Shown here: positions 19,676 to 31,301 of the stretch, piece by piece | Numbering within the stretch: position 1 is the stretch's first letter | How the letters are laid out: each line of letters begins with the position of its first letter | Assembly (NCBI GenBank): GCA_030685235.1 | Contig: MU839130.1 | Coordinates: 62,001-126,000, forward strand | Reading direction: 5' to 3' | Source: Copromyces sp. CBS 386.78 | Taxonomy: Eukaryota > Ascomycota > Sordariomycetes > Sordariales > Sordariaceae | DNA length: 64,000 nucleotides | The notes under the pieces: generated by a model | Seen by the model: the letters and a program-made list of their open reading frames with translations, nothing else | Told to the model about the DNA's origin: nothing | Database searches by the model: none | Made by a program: the position numbers and the translations under genes

Positions 19676-20992
19676 ATGGACATGCCATTCTGAGCTGACA
19701 ACGCGATACATAATTGAAGATCCAACCTCATTGAATAGGCCCTAGTTGGTTTTGTGGTCTTTATGATCCGCCATCGGACTGTTGGAAAGGCGAACAGACA
19801 CATAAGCCCCCGAAACGCTTCGCGGATACGCTATGGCGACAACCAGCAACTTTGAGAGCGGGAATATTCGCCAGAGATATTGTCATCACATACTCCCTGG
19901 AGGATACAGGCTGGAGTGATGAACTCCAGAAGCCGTGAAAGCAAAACCTCGAGACCGCTGTCACGTTTATGATATTTTGTAGCGGAGGAGTTGCTGCCAC
20001 TACACAGCAACTGCTTAGGCGGTTACCACTACAGATTGAAGCTGCCATTCAAGCCGTATGTAGGACTAGTGTATCAGTACCACATCACTCTATTTGGTAC
20101 AAACATATAACGACTGTTAAATAATGCCAACAGTGTCTACATGGACCATGGCTCCATCGATACCTCTATTCTACGGCCTACTCCATGTGAACACATACAA
20201 CCCTAACCCTGCCCCTGGAAATGCTCTGAGCCAGGTGCATTCATCAAAACCGCAACCTGGAACGTAACCAACGACATGGAGAGTAGGCCTTCAGTTCCAT
20301 ATCCTTGAGCGAATGCCTCCACAGTAATAGTTTCGACCACTTTCATCAGGACCACGAGACCAAAACCGGGTGCCAAACAAGGTGCTTTTGTACTGTCCAG
20401 ATGACGGTTGTGAACCCCTGTCCGATTTGACATGGCGGCAGGCTTGTCACAAGGAGGTAGGGTCCGTGCACCACGTTTGCGCTCAACATCCGGTGATGTC
20501 ACAACAAATTGGTGGGCAGCTGAGACGTCCCAAACAACGGGAAGCCGACTTTGTAGCAATCTTCGGACGAAATGCAAAACCTGCGAAAAATAGAGTAGAT
20601 AGATCGTCTTGAACTTAATTTCGGGCTCCTTTCATCCCTACTTTATAACTGATTTCTTGCTCAGTTTTGGCCCTTAAACATAGCCAGTCGTTTGCATATT
20701 TGTTAACGTGTACATCCTCAATCGGCGCAACTTGAAAGTCTCCATAAAATTCGCTACTGGACTCTAGTTCATCGTTCCCTGCACGCGATCTTGCAACCTG
20801 CAACCTGCACCGGTTCGCATCGATTCACATTCCCGCGGACGTGAGAAAGCCGACCTACATTCAACATTATAGCCCTCGAGCGGCGTGCAATGGAGTAGCG
20901 CGCAGGCAGAAGCAGAAGCGTCGAATTCTTGCATAATCTCCTGTCCGACCTATTCACGCCTACGCGCGATCTAAGCCGTCATACATTTCAAC
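19676..20992. other. Intergenic, no gene seen
   Basis: 1.3 kb between MMM1 and the acyltransferase, both on the plus strand. It must hold the MMM1 3' UTR and the acyltransferase promoter. A 124-codon minus-strand open frame (20203-20577) shows no recognisable domain. No RNA gene seen. Confidence 0.5.
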
Positions 20993-23098
20993 ATGATACC
21001 TTTTATACATACTCGTACGACCGCATTGCTCTCAGGATGACGACGCCTTCGACTTGTTGCTAACACCCAATTTTTTGCCAGCCTTTGCCTACCTGGGCGA
21101 CAAGATTGGGACCAGCCCGGATGAGCGTGAGCAGCTTCCATGTGTCCTTGCATATAACATGACTTCGAGTGTTGCTAACCCAATCCTTCTGATAGTCAAA
21201 CTCGTCTTTTCCTTCTTTTTGTCTTACCCACTTGCTGGCCTGCTGAAGAGGGTCCCCGATAGTCGTCCTCACCTCAAGAACTTCTTCTGTCTAAGGTGCG
21301 TACTCACACAAGCTCAAGCAACGACGGAGTCGGGTTATATGCGCGCAACAAGAAGAACCGCATCTAACGTGTGTTCCCTCCCAGCATCGGCGTCTTTTAT
21401 CTCGTCGGCCTCTTCGACCTATGGGTTGGCCTCCGAACCGTCCTAATCTCCTCCATTGGCGCATACTCGATCGCAAAGTTCCTGCGGGGCTCCCCTTATA
21501 TGCCATGGATCGGCTTCGTCTTCCTCATGGGCCACATGAGCGTCAACCACATTACGCGCCAACGCCTCAATGCCCCAGAGACGATCGATATTACAGGAGC
21601 GCAGATGGTGCTGGTCATGAAGCTTAGCGCTTTCTGCTGGAACGTGGCCGACGGTGTTCTTCCCGATGATCATCTGTCCGACTTCCAGAAGGACAGACGG
21701 CTCAAGGAACTGCCCTCCCTGTTGGACTACTTTGGATATGTTTTCTTCTTCCCCAGTCTCATGATCGGACCCGCCTTCGACTTTGCCGAATACCGTCGAT
21801 GGCTCGACACCACCATGTTCGACGTTCCTAAGACTGTCGATCCTGCCAAGAAGCCTCCTACCAGACGCAAGCGCAAGATTCCTCGTAGCGGCACTCCGGC
21901 CATGATCAAGCTGGCTACCGGTTTCTCCTGGCTCATGCTCTTCATCTGGCTGTCTACCTGGTTCTCGCCCGAGTCTCTGCTCGGTGACGGTTTCGTGAGC
22001 CACAGCTTCATCGTCCGTCTTCTCTTCCTGCACATGGTCGGCCTCACGGCGCGCGCCAAGTACTATGGTGTCTGGATGATGACAGAGGGCGCATGCATCC
22101 TCAGCGGTTTGGGCTTCAACGGCGTTGACCCTGCCACGGGCAAGGTGTCTTGGGATAGGCTCCAGAACATCCGCCCAATAAGCATGGAGACGGCGCAAAA
22201 CACCAAGGCGTACCTCGACAACTGGAACATCAACACCAGCAAGTGGCTGCGCAACTACGTCTACCTGCGCGTCACCCCCCGTGGCAAGAAGCCTGGTTTT
22301 AGCGCTACTTTGGCTACATTTACCACCAGCGCTTTCTGGCATGGTTTCTATCCCGGCTACTACATGTCTTTCGTCCTGGCCAGCTTCATCCAGGCTGCTG
22401 CGAAGAGTACAACCCCCCATTTCCCACTCTATCCTTCCATGTTTGAGATCCCTGACTAACTGCTTTGTCCAACAGACATCCGCCGCAATGTCCGCCCCTT
22501 CTTCCTCGACCCCAAGACCCAAGCCCCCCTCCCCTCCAAGAAATGGTACGATCTGGCCTCCTGGCTCGTCACCCAACTCACCTTCAACTTCGCCGTCTGC
22601 CCCTTCCTGGTTCTGGGCTTCCACGAATCCCTTACCGCCTGGTCGCGCGTCTACTTTTATGCCATCATCCACACCGCCGTGGCCCTGGCCTTTTTCTCCA
22701 GCCCCGGCAAGAAGTGGCTGCGCAAGACTCTGGAGAAGAGAAACGCCAAGGCGGGCGTCGTCACCCCTGCTTCTTCTTCTGGTGGACGCGGCCGTGGCCG
22801 CAGCACTGACGAGAAGACGAACAACAGCAACAGCGCCGCGCAGAACAGTACCCCTCAGGGTGCCATGGGAACGTCGGCTTCGCTTGGCGAGAACTTGAAT
22901 CAGCAGCCCTCCAGCAGGGCGGATAGTACGGATAGCCAGTCGAGGAGCCCAATGTTGGGTATCAGTGGTGATCCCCAGGGAGAGCTGGATGAAGCGCTGG
23001 AGGAGTTTAGAAAGGAGATGGATAACAGAATTGGTGGGGGCGCGTTTAGTGCGACGGGTCTGAGGGACTCGTTGAGGGCAGAGGCCAGGAAGAGGTGA
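20993..23098 (+). CDS. ale1: MBOAT lysophospholipid acyltransferase (Ale1/Lpt1-like)
   Basis: Multi-pass ER enzyme of the MBOAT family that reacylates lysophospholipids. Exons are 20993..21014, 21082..21126, 21196..21295, 21385..22406 and 22476..23098 (603 aa; yeast Ale1 is about 620). The first coding exon is only 22 nt (MIPFIHT). It was chosen because it joins in phase to PFAYLGDKIGTSPDE-LKLVFSFFLSYPLAGLLKR, the usual N-terminus of fungal Ale1. The CTAAC branch and GCCAG acceptor just before 21082 support it, and the direct reading from any nearby ATG hits stops. The catalytic histidine is in TSAFWHGFYPGYY (His375), and the conserved Asn block is DNWNINTSKWLRNYVYLRV. Other family blocks are WIGFVFLMGHMSVNHI and YFGYVFFFPSLMIGPAF. 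The C-terminal tail is hydrophilic, Ser/Asn-rich and likely cytosolic. Confidence 0.93.
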
Positions 23099-23511
23099 AT
23101 TCGAAAGAGTAGGTGGCGCTATATCGTGGGGAGGGAGAGTAAGAGGTGGTATGGACTATATGATGGTGGAATCTGGCGAGACATATGTCCTGGTGGGTGT
23201 TGTGAACAAGGTACTGCGTACGGAGTTTGGTGAATCGGCGCGAGAGCAAAGGAACGGGAGTCTTTGGCTGTTATCTTTTTGCACTGCATCACGTCAGGTG
23301 TAAGAGGAAGCCTCCTTTACCTTACATCATGTTTTACCTATGATTTCGGTACATTGTGTTTCCACATCAATGGTCTCATTTCATCTTCGTCGTGACCCAA
23401 GTCCACGAGCTGCATGCATTGCGCGCATTTCTCTTTTTCCCCTTCTCCAGCATGGGTAACCATCCCTTCTTAAGCCTACCTAAGGCTAGTTAATTTTCAT
23501 CCAATAAAAAA
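23099..23511. other. 3' UTR / intergenic gap before tRNA-Leu
   Basis: 413 bp between the acyltransferase stop and the tRNA gene. No coding or RNA feature seen beyond the probable 3' UTR. Confidence 0.5.
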
Positions 23512-23617
23512 GGCAAGATGGCCGAGCGGTCTAAGGCGCCACGTTAAGGTTAACCCTTAATCTCCTCTACGAGTTCCGTGGTCCGAAAGGGCGTGGGTTC
23601 GAATCCCACTCTTGTCA
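23512..23617 (+). tRNA. tRNA-Leu (anticodon AAG) with a 26-nt intron
   Basis: The acceptor stem GGCAAGA (23512-23518) pairs with TCTTGTC (23610-23616), discriminator A at 23617. The D-arm is GCC...GGC. The anticodon stem is CCACG (23539-23543) with CGTGG (23577-23581). The anticodon AAG is at 23546-23548. The intron is 23550-23575, after position 37 as usual, and its CCCTTAA can pair with the TTAAGG anticodon region. The variable arm is TCC-GAAA-GGG, making this a class II tRNA. The T-arm is GTGGG TTCGAAT CCCAC. The internal A box is TGGCCGAGCGG at 23519-23529 and the B box GGTTCGAATCC at 23596-23606. Confidence 0.96.
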
Positions 23618-23622
23618 ATAAC

Positions 23623-23627
23623 TTTTT
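23623..23627 (+). terminator. RNA polymerase III terminator of tRNA-Leu
   Basis: Run of five T residues starting six bases after the tRNA 3' end, the standard Pol III stop signal. Confidence 0.85.
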
Positions 23628-23669
23628 CTCTTTATTCTATATGCGTTTGGCAAGGGCCTGGTGCTCGGC

Positions 23670-23707
23670 TTTCTTCTTCTTTTTTTTTTTTTTTCTTTTT
23701 TTTTTGG
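23670..23707 (+). repeat. Poly-T / pyrimidine tract
   Basis: Long T-rich tract (CTTCTTC followed by runs of T broken by a single C) immediately before a G-rich stretch. Low complexity; a likely site of sequencing or assembly slippage. Confidence 0.85.
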
Positions 23708-24718
23708 GAGGCGGGGGGAGGGTCTTTTTGATTTTTGGTTTGATGATTTTTGGTAGGATTGGCAGTCATACGATATTTGGGGTTATTCGATTCATGGGTG
23801 TGGTTCAAGTGTGCGCCGCTGCGATGATCTTGTTTTGGGGCGTGATGTCTTCCATCTTCCTTGCATTGACTAACAGTAGAGTTGAACTTCCCAAAACAAG
23901 TTTTACAGAGCAAAACAAAAATGGCGTTGATGTTAAGAGGTTGGCATGAAAGTAGAGGTTCAAGGAGGTAACTGATTGACTGAGGTGAGCTCACTGCCCG
24001 TTACCCTTTCCTACAGATTATCCTCCCTGCATTGACGGTGGTGAGTATCTACCCAACCACCCGTCCAACTCATAACGTACAAGCAACCAAGACCATGGGT
24101 ATCTTATCTCTTCATCGCGCAACTTTTGCCCTGCATAATCACATACACTGCCTCGTCACATCCCTCCTTCCGTCAGCTTTTGCCCAGTTGCCCCTCTGCC
24201 CGTTATTTAAAAAGTCGAAAAAAGGTATTCAGAATCTTGCGAAGCAGCAAAAAAAAAAACTCCGCCCCATCGTATGTAAAGCCCGTATAGAAAAAGAAAG
24301 TTGAGAAAATTGCCAATGATGGTATTGTGAGATCTTCGTCGTCAAGTTGCAGAAAGGCGTGTGTGTCTTCATCGATCGGCGTTCGAGATATCGAGAGAGA
24401 GAGAGAGATCTATAAGCTTTTTGTGTTTACCGAGACAGCGTGCGTGCGTTGGTATAAAAGGGAGAAAAAAGTGTCGAAGGAACCGTTCCAAGGCGTGCCA
24501 CAAATTATCGTCAAATAGTGCAATGATGATGATGATATGTCGTCGTGTAATTCGTCAAAGATCTTCCCGCCGACTCCTGAAAATGTGTGGCTTTTCCCAA
24601 AATCAAAAAAGATCGTGTCTATGGTGTATCGAGAGAGAGAAAGAAGAAATGGCATAAGATAAGAAGGGCGAGTACCGACAGATAATGAACCATAGGATAG
24701 AAAATTCTATCGTCTGGT
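23708..24718. other. Intergenic, no gene seen
   Basis: Between the tRNA-Leu gene and the 3' end of the Ser-rich membrane protein gene. It contains a short (GA)n run near 24391-24405 and probably the 3' UTR of the minus-strand gene. Open frames here lack domains. Confidence 0.5.
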
Positions 24719-27700
24719 TCAGTCCGTCCAGCCTTCTTGAGAGCCGATGATGGCGAGAGCGATGATGGCGCCAATAATGATAAGTCCAACGAAGGACATA
24801 CCAATGTTGAGTCTTCGCCACCAACGCGCGCTGAGATATCTCGCTTCCTCTATAGGGCTGATGGGGTTGATTGAAGTTCTGAATCCGAGCCTCGACTTTG
24901 AGCGGTCAAACGGGTCATCGGGGGTATGGGTAGCCTTTTCGAGCATCTCGCTCTTGGGGTTAGGGGGCAATGGGAGGAAGGCGGCAACCATCCAGGCTAA
25001 AAATCACATCACATGGTTAGCAAATGGTGATTATCAGGTCCATTATTACGGGGCAACTTACCAAAAGGCATGATGAATCCAACAGCGAAGAGCACAATCT
25101 GGATGTTACGCTTGCCAGTGACGCCGCTGTCAGCCGACCAGCTTGTGGTGGGAGGATCCCAGGCATCGAAACGGCTATGGCGACGGTCCTGTCGAAGGTG
25201 TGGGGACCAAATGCTGGAAGTCTTCTCCTTGAGTGTGCGGAAGACGTTATAGTCTGTTGGTGCAGGTTGGATCTCCATGGAGCCAGCCGAGTTGCGTTGG
25301 CCTTCTTTCGCGCGCTTGCGGGGGCTGCAAAGCTCCATGGGGAAGTTGTCGGAGTTTGGCGATCCGGTGTGTCCCAAAGCAGAGCTCGGGCGACTGTCAC
25401 CAGCGTCCGACGCGGACGAGGAAAGCAGACCGGCCCAGCGGTGCTCGCCAGAGCCATAATAGACCTTTGCCCAAGTAGGAATGGAGTTTGTGAAGCTGTT
25501 TGTTCGGGACGGGCGCGAGCGGTGGCTGTGGCTCGAATGAAGATTACGGCTCCCGCTCGAGGTGCTGCTGCTATGCTGGAGAAACGAGGACAAGCCTGAT
25601 CTTGATGGGTGAGAATTCAGGTCTGCAATTCCATCACCGTGCTCATCTTGGTCACGAACCATGCGAATCGGCATGGAACCAGCACGAGAATGGGCAGCCT
25701 GGGGCCTGGCGATGCTGTCGCTTCCCGCACTATCAAGAGGAGCCCCGAGGGACGACGAAATACTCTGCATCTGACGGCTGTGCGTAGAACCACCCCATCC
25801 GCCAGTGCTATTGCGGTAACGATGCTGGCTGCCCAAGACCGAGTGGGACCCAGGGCGTGAAGAGCCTGGTTCACTGCTGTATTCGTCTTCGGACATAACC
25901 GTAGACAATTGTGAGCTCCATCGATCTGGTGGTGGCTGGGTCATCGGTGGTGTACGGTGGATGATGACAGTTTCTTGACCGGAGGAGGAGCCGGTCGATG
26001 ACCCGGATGGGGACGGTATCGACCATGAAGGTTGCTCCCGGGAGGACGACGGGAAGCGGAAAAGGACCGGAGGGGTGAGTAAGGCCGGAAGAGGCGGTAC
26101 TGGTGGGACACCGGTCGAGGAAACGCTTTGAAAGGAGGTGGAGCGGGTTCGAAGGTTCTCACGCGATCGCTGCTTGTAGTATCCAAACTTTTCCGAGGAC
26201 TTCTTCTTAGCAGGCCTGAGCGGTGGGACGCGGAGACTTTCTTGTGAATATCGGCCACCGGTGGCTACAGAGGACGGTGTCGAGCGGGAGTGTACGACAA
26301 AGTTTTCGTTGCTCTCAGAGCTTCCGGGTGGGCTAGCAGAAAGTGGCGCAGGCGATGATGACGCACCGATAACTTGCCAGTTGGCCGGGCCCGACGGTGC
26401 GCGGGAAGTGCCAGATGGAAGACGGGAAGTACCCGATGGAAGGCGGGAAGTCTCGCTTTGCGCTTCCCAAATCGACCGGACGGAAGGGGATGCAGCGACT
26501 GGCGATTCCCCAACAATTCTCCAGTTGGATTGAGCGATGGAAGAGGCACCTGGCGATACGGGCGAAGAGTGACCTAGAACTTCCCAGTTGCCGTGGGTAG
26601 AAGATGGAGCGCGCGATGAGGCCCCTGGGCTGCCTAGAACTTCCCAGTTGGTCGCTTCGGTCTGAGGAGAGATAGGTAGGCTGTCGGAGGATTCGGGTAC
26701 TGAGGTGTGAAGAGCGTAAACCTGGTAGTTGGTCTTGTCAGACGCGATAGTAAGACCAGAGACGCCAGAGATACCCGATGTAAAGGAAGGCTTTGGCGCG
26801 ATAACCCTAGAGGCAGTCGGGGTCGAGTTGTTGTCGCTCCGCGATTCGTTGGATGCCACCTCTTGTAAAGGAGCAAGGGGCGGGGCGATGGCAGCCGAGT
26901 TTTCGTGCGTGAGATCTGCGTTATGGGGAACTCTGCGTAGACCACCGACCATGCGGTAGCCAGAAGAGGTCGAAGCCACGGGCACGGGACCTTGGATTAG
27001 TTGGGTGGTGGACGAATCAGGAGATTGGACGAAAGGTCCGGCAAGATCAGACGGAGCAGGTTCTCGGGCGGCAAGTGTGTTACCCGAGAAGGGGGTGCCG
27101 ACGGTAAAAGGGGTACCGATGCTGTAAGGCGTGCCAGTACGGTCGTCACTCCATACGTCGACCGACGGGCGAAACGAGGGCGTGGCTGTGGAAGAGGAAG
27201 GGATGACGGGGATGACGGGAGCCTTGACGACGTCGGCAGGGTCCTCCTCGGTGGTGACGATTCTGAACGTCTTGTCGGGGTTGAGGGCGATGATCTTGCG
27301 CTGTCTGGAGAAGGAACGCGGGCGAACTGTAGGTGAAGGCGAGGCTGAATCGCGACGGCCGCGACGAACATCCTGGGTGGGAGTGCTTGATGGAGACTGG
27401 GTTGCGGCGGCAGCAGCAGCAGCGTTGAACCGGGCAATGCTTCTTGAAACATCAGACAGCCTCCTACCAGTGGGCAAAGGGGTCGGGCTGGTTGGATCTC
27501 GAACAACGGAGATGGTGGAATGGCCAGAGAGTCGCAATCCTGAAACTCCTTCATCCTTGGCCTTTGCCAATGACAGGGTCGACGTCGTAGCCGAGGACAA
27601 TGCAGAACCCAAGCTGCCGGTGGCCGTCTCGCTGATGGCATATCCCTCGACCGCTACCTCCTTCGAATCGGGACCTTCTGTGTGCTGAAGTTCTTCGCGT

Positions 27701-27987
27701 TCCTCGTCCGAAGTCTCCTCGACCAATGCAATGGTCGGGCGTCCGAGCCGGTCATCGCTGGAATTGCCCGAGCGGCGCCCATCGGCACTCGGGTTGGAAT
27801 GGTAGACGGATGAGGTCTGGCTGTCTCGGCGATCATCGTCGTCGGCAAGTCGGGGCGGCGTGTAGGGGACGACGCGGATGCCGGTAGTGGCGGTGCTGGT
27901 GGTGTTTGTTGTGGTCTGCGACTGCGATCGTTGGTGTTGATGGTGCATCGGTGTTGATGGGCCATGCCGGCTGGGTGGCGCCGACAT
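24719..27987 (-). CDS. Large Ser-rich protein with two C-terminal membrane helices, function unknown
   Basis: Exons are 27987..25062 and 24996..24719 (1067 aa), with a 65-bp intron (GTAAGT donor, TTTTAG acceptor). The join FIMPF-A-WMVAAFLPLPP falls inside a membrane helix. Residues 1 to about 860 are Ser/Pro/Thr-rich, probably disordered, with many SP and TP sites. In the middle there are repeats of a short hydrophobic motif: NWEVLG (twice), NWRIVG and NWQVIG, separated by Ser-Pro-Gly-Ala spacers, plus three copies of TSRLPSG/TSRAPSG. The C-terminal 200 residues look folded: a PTWAKVYYGSGE segment, a DYNVFRTLKEKTSSIWSPHL block, a helix at about 962-985, a loop with SKSRLGFRTSINPISPIEEARYLSARWWRRLN, and a second helix near 1038-1060. 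I know similar proteins only as 'serine-rich' hypotheticals of filamentous ascomycetes. It is likely a membrane-anchored protein with a long cytosolic domain. Confidence 0.88.
26385..26665 (-). repeat. Degenerate coding repeat (NWxVxG and TSRxPSG units)
   Basis: Within the Ser-rich protein gene. On the plus strand the word GAACTTCCCAGTTG recurs at about 26577-26590 and 26637-26650, encoding NWEVLG. The TSRLPSG-type units appear as a 24-bp period (GGAAGTGCCAGATGGAAGAC and variants) at about 26403-26455. Confidence 0.75.
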
Positions 27988-30900
27988 GGCTCTCTCCTGA
28001 CTTCTAAAACACCCGGTGCTCGAGGCCGGGACCTAGGCAATCCTGTGAATCCACTTTCTACGTCAAAACTTGTGTGATCAGGATGGTTCCATGTGCGATT
28101 CATGCGGAATCAGCGTTGTCGACGTTTAGAAGCAGTGGAGTTGCGGTTGTTGGTGGAGAACACGAGGTGGATGTAGAAGAGAAGAGTTGTATAAAGAGGC
28201 GCGATGCTGCTATTTCCTGTCGAGCAATTGACTGCTGAAAATACTTGATATCGTCGTCGTCGCCGTGGTCGGTAATGGTGATGCTGAGGATGGCGGCGGT
28301 GAGGCTGTAGTGTGGTGGTGATGGTAGCTGTGGGTGGATAAGGTGTTGTGGTGGTGGTGGTGGACAATGGTTGAGGCAATAATTTAAAACATTAACAGTA
28401 AGCCAGATGAGGATAGTAGTGTATCCAAAGAGTGACCGGTAGCGTAACCGAGAGAGTGAGTGGGCTTGGTAAAGAATGACAAGAAGGGGAATTCCCTTAA
28501 AAGAGTGTGGAGAAAGAATTGCAGATATCAGACAGCCATGAGGGTGTGAGTTGGTGGTGGTGGTATTGGTGTGTAGCACCTCCTGCTGGTTGCTTTTAGA
28601 TGCCGATGGGGGAGGACAGGAGGAGTCCCGTCTTGGGTTGAGACGGAGACAGGTCGGGTCGCTGGCCCCAGAGACCAACAACGTGGTGCAGCAGGTGGGC
28701 TAGAACTAGAGACTGAGAGGTAGGTATACTACACGCAGGTGCCTGGAGGAGGATCGTGCGATGGAAAAAGGAATGACAGTTGCGACTGAACTGGAAAAAC
28801 AAGACGAGGCAAATTCAAAACTGAATCCGCGGCCGGGTCATATGTCCAGGTCGCAGTTAGTTCGTTCTCCAACTGAAAGTGGTCTGTCTCCTACACTCAC
28901 ACACAACTTCTACGAGACTCGAACAGCCCTTTTCGCAACACGCCTTGGAGAGGACAGAAGGAATCGGGAAAAAAGGGAGTGGAGGGAAGAAATGGAATGA
29001 ATGGAACGCGAGTGGAAGGGCGGTCCACTCTTGCTGCCCACTGTCCGGAGTCCGGACCTGCCAGGAGCCAGTGCCCGTGTAGCGCGGGTTGGCCGGGGTG
29101 CCGGTAGCCCGCGTGGAGAAACAACCTGAAAGACCTGATGAGTGGATCCGAGGCGGTTCCGAGGCTGCCATTGGCCGGCCGGCCTTGCTAATCGCTAGCG
29201 AAAAAAAGAAGCTGCGGTTGCATCTGTGCTGCCAGTGCGCCGAGAGCGCTGCAGCCCAGCAACCATTGATGCAGCCGTCAGGAGGAGGACTGCGATATAT
29301 CAACCAGTGAGCATCTTTCAAATGCAGCATGCAGTGAGGAAGGCTCAGCAGGTCGTACTATCGAAGCGGCAAAAAGCCAAAATGGAAGCCTCTTGCTTGC
29401 CCGCTGCTCAAAAAGCTGCGGTGACAAAGTGCAGAAACGGCACCAAAATGTCTGCCAGCTTGGCCAAAGTTTAATTTCGCGTAACGACACGCCCGAGTCT
29501 TGATAGGGCAGGCGCCCGCAAATAAGCTGCAGGCTACTAACTGGGGTGTTGACAAGTCCGAGATGGAAGGTATCGCGACGGCAGCACCCAGCCATTCCGT
29601 CACGTTGAGTCCACTCTCTAGAAGAGCACTGGCCCCGTCATGAACAAGTCCGTGATCCGTCCCGGGCTGAGCATCCCCATTGTCATCCCCAACGGACCCG
29701 TTCCCAATTCCACCGGCCTTGCCAGATGCCTGTCCAATGCCTGTCGTGGCCAATGTCCCGCAAATGTTTCTGTCTCGCCTGCCCTTGGACCTCATCTCTG
29801 GGGTTGCGACTCGGTCCGGGGTGGGATAGGGAATGGACTCGGAAAGCATGACGAACGGTAATGGCGTTATTCATGTCTCTCCTCTCCATACTCGCCAACT
29901 CAACTCCCATGATGGAGTTCGCTTCGTGCTAGTCGATCGCTGCGGCGCGGTATCGAAAATCAAAGCCTATCAACTCCCGCCCAGGTCTGTCCCACGAGGT
30001 ACAGGCACAGAGTGCCGTTGTCTTGTCGCGAAAAAGGGCAAAGGGGCGACCTTGATTCGCCAATGAGGGGTCCACAACCACGAGCCCACGCGAGGTCCCT
30101 CGCCATCCGAAACACAAGCGTCACTGGCGACATTCCCAAGGCGTTTGCTTTGAGGCTGAAGCAACGACAGCAATTGATGGCGCGAATAGCGGAGGGAGCG
30201 GTTAGTTTGTGGCCCAGACGGACTTGTCGCTTGGCTGAGTCGACTCTTGGGGGGGTTTTGTTTTTTCTATCGGCTGTACGAACAACACGTTGGAGATGCG
30301 ATGGTTGCGAATCAAAATCAAGAGACGCCATCTTTCGGGAAGCGCGTGGTCTTTGCCGAGGCAACATGCTTCTGGATCAAGACATTGGGATGGAATGGAA
30401 GATGTGCCCGGCAAATACGGAATGCTACTGGTAGGTATACTGGTATCAAAGGTATCAGCGGCGATATAGATAGGGTATGGACCTGATCCCACGGAACGGA
30501 GACCCTGAGTTCGGATGGAAGACGGATGGAATGTGAAGCCATCTGACGGTGGCTACGGCCCGAACGTTGTTTAAAACGCTCGGAAAGAAGAATCGCAAGG
30601 CCCAAACAACAATGCTAAACTCAGACGCAACTGAATGGTGGGGCAAGCCTTCCATTGGTTTCGCTACAACCACATTCCAGCGCAAGGTCCCGCAACCTTC
30701 GTCTGAACTACCTATCTTCAGCCCAGGAGATCGGATCGCCATTGACACCTCACTACTGCAGGAACAACAGATCTTTCTCTCCAGTCCCGTCGTCTCTTCA
30801 CCACTCCCGGCCAATATTTTAACAAATCCTCAAACGCGGCTACTGTAAAATTTCCTCGCAAAGCCCAAAGCCTGAATTCTTGACAGTGGTTCCCGACAGG

Positions 30901-31301
30901 CGGGGCGACGAAAAGGCGACCGGCATCTCGGCATCTAAAACCATACCTACAAGCATTACCTCCATCGTTCTCGAACACACACAACCTGCCTGCTGCTGTA
31001 CACCACCTTCGGCCTTGCTTTCCGGCGGCTAACGTGAAAGTCTGAAAAGTGTCTCGACATCGATCTCGGCATCCAACAGCCGCCCCGGCGCGCGTATTCT
31101 GTAACAGCGCTTAAGCAGGGCAGGGACGGGGTTACGTGGGGGATTGACGCCAGTACCACCATATCACCACCACGTTGGAGCCGAAACCCCTCCGTTCAGT
31201 TGTTGTCGTGGTTGTCGGTGTCCCAAATCCGGCTTTCCACAGATCTTCAAGGTAGCTGAAGAGCCTGGAACTTTCGGTCCTCAACCAATAGTTGAGAAAG
31301 G
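27988..31301. promoter_or_regulatory. Divergent 3.3 kb gap between the Ser-rich gene and RCE1
   Basis: It holds both promoters and long leaders. Near 28257-28370 it has GGT/GTC trinucleotide-rich DNA. A minus-strand open frame of 193 codons (28100-28681) is low-complexity His/Pro/Thr sequence and I do not call it. No RNA gene or domain seen. Confidence 0.45.

Noticed and set aside
21443..22672. 409-codon minus-strand open frame
   Set aside because: Antisense to the MBOAT acyltransferase exon 4/5, low-complexity Glu/Gly/Val-rich, and crosses an intron of the real gene.
28100..28681. 193-codon minus-strand open frame upstream of the Ser-rich gene
   Set aside because: His/Thr/Pro low-complexity sequence from trinucleotide-rich DNA; more likely leader or intergenic sequence than a gene.
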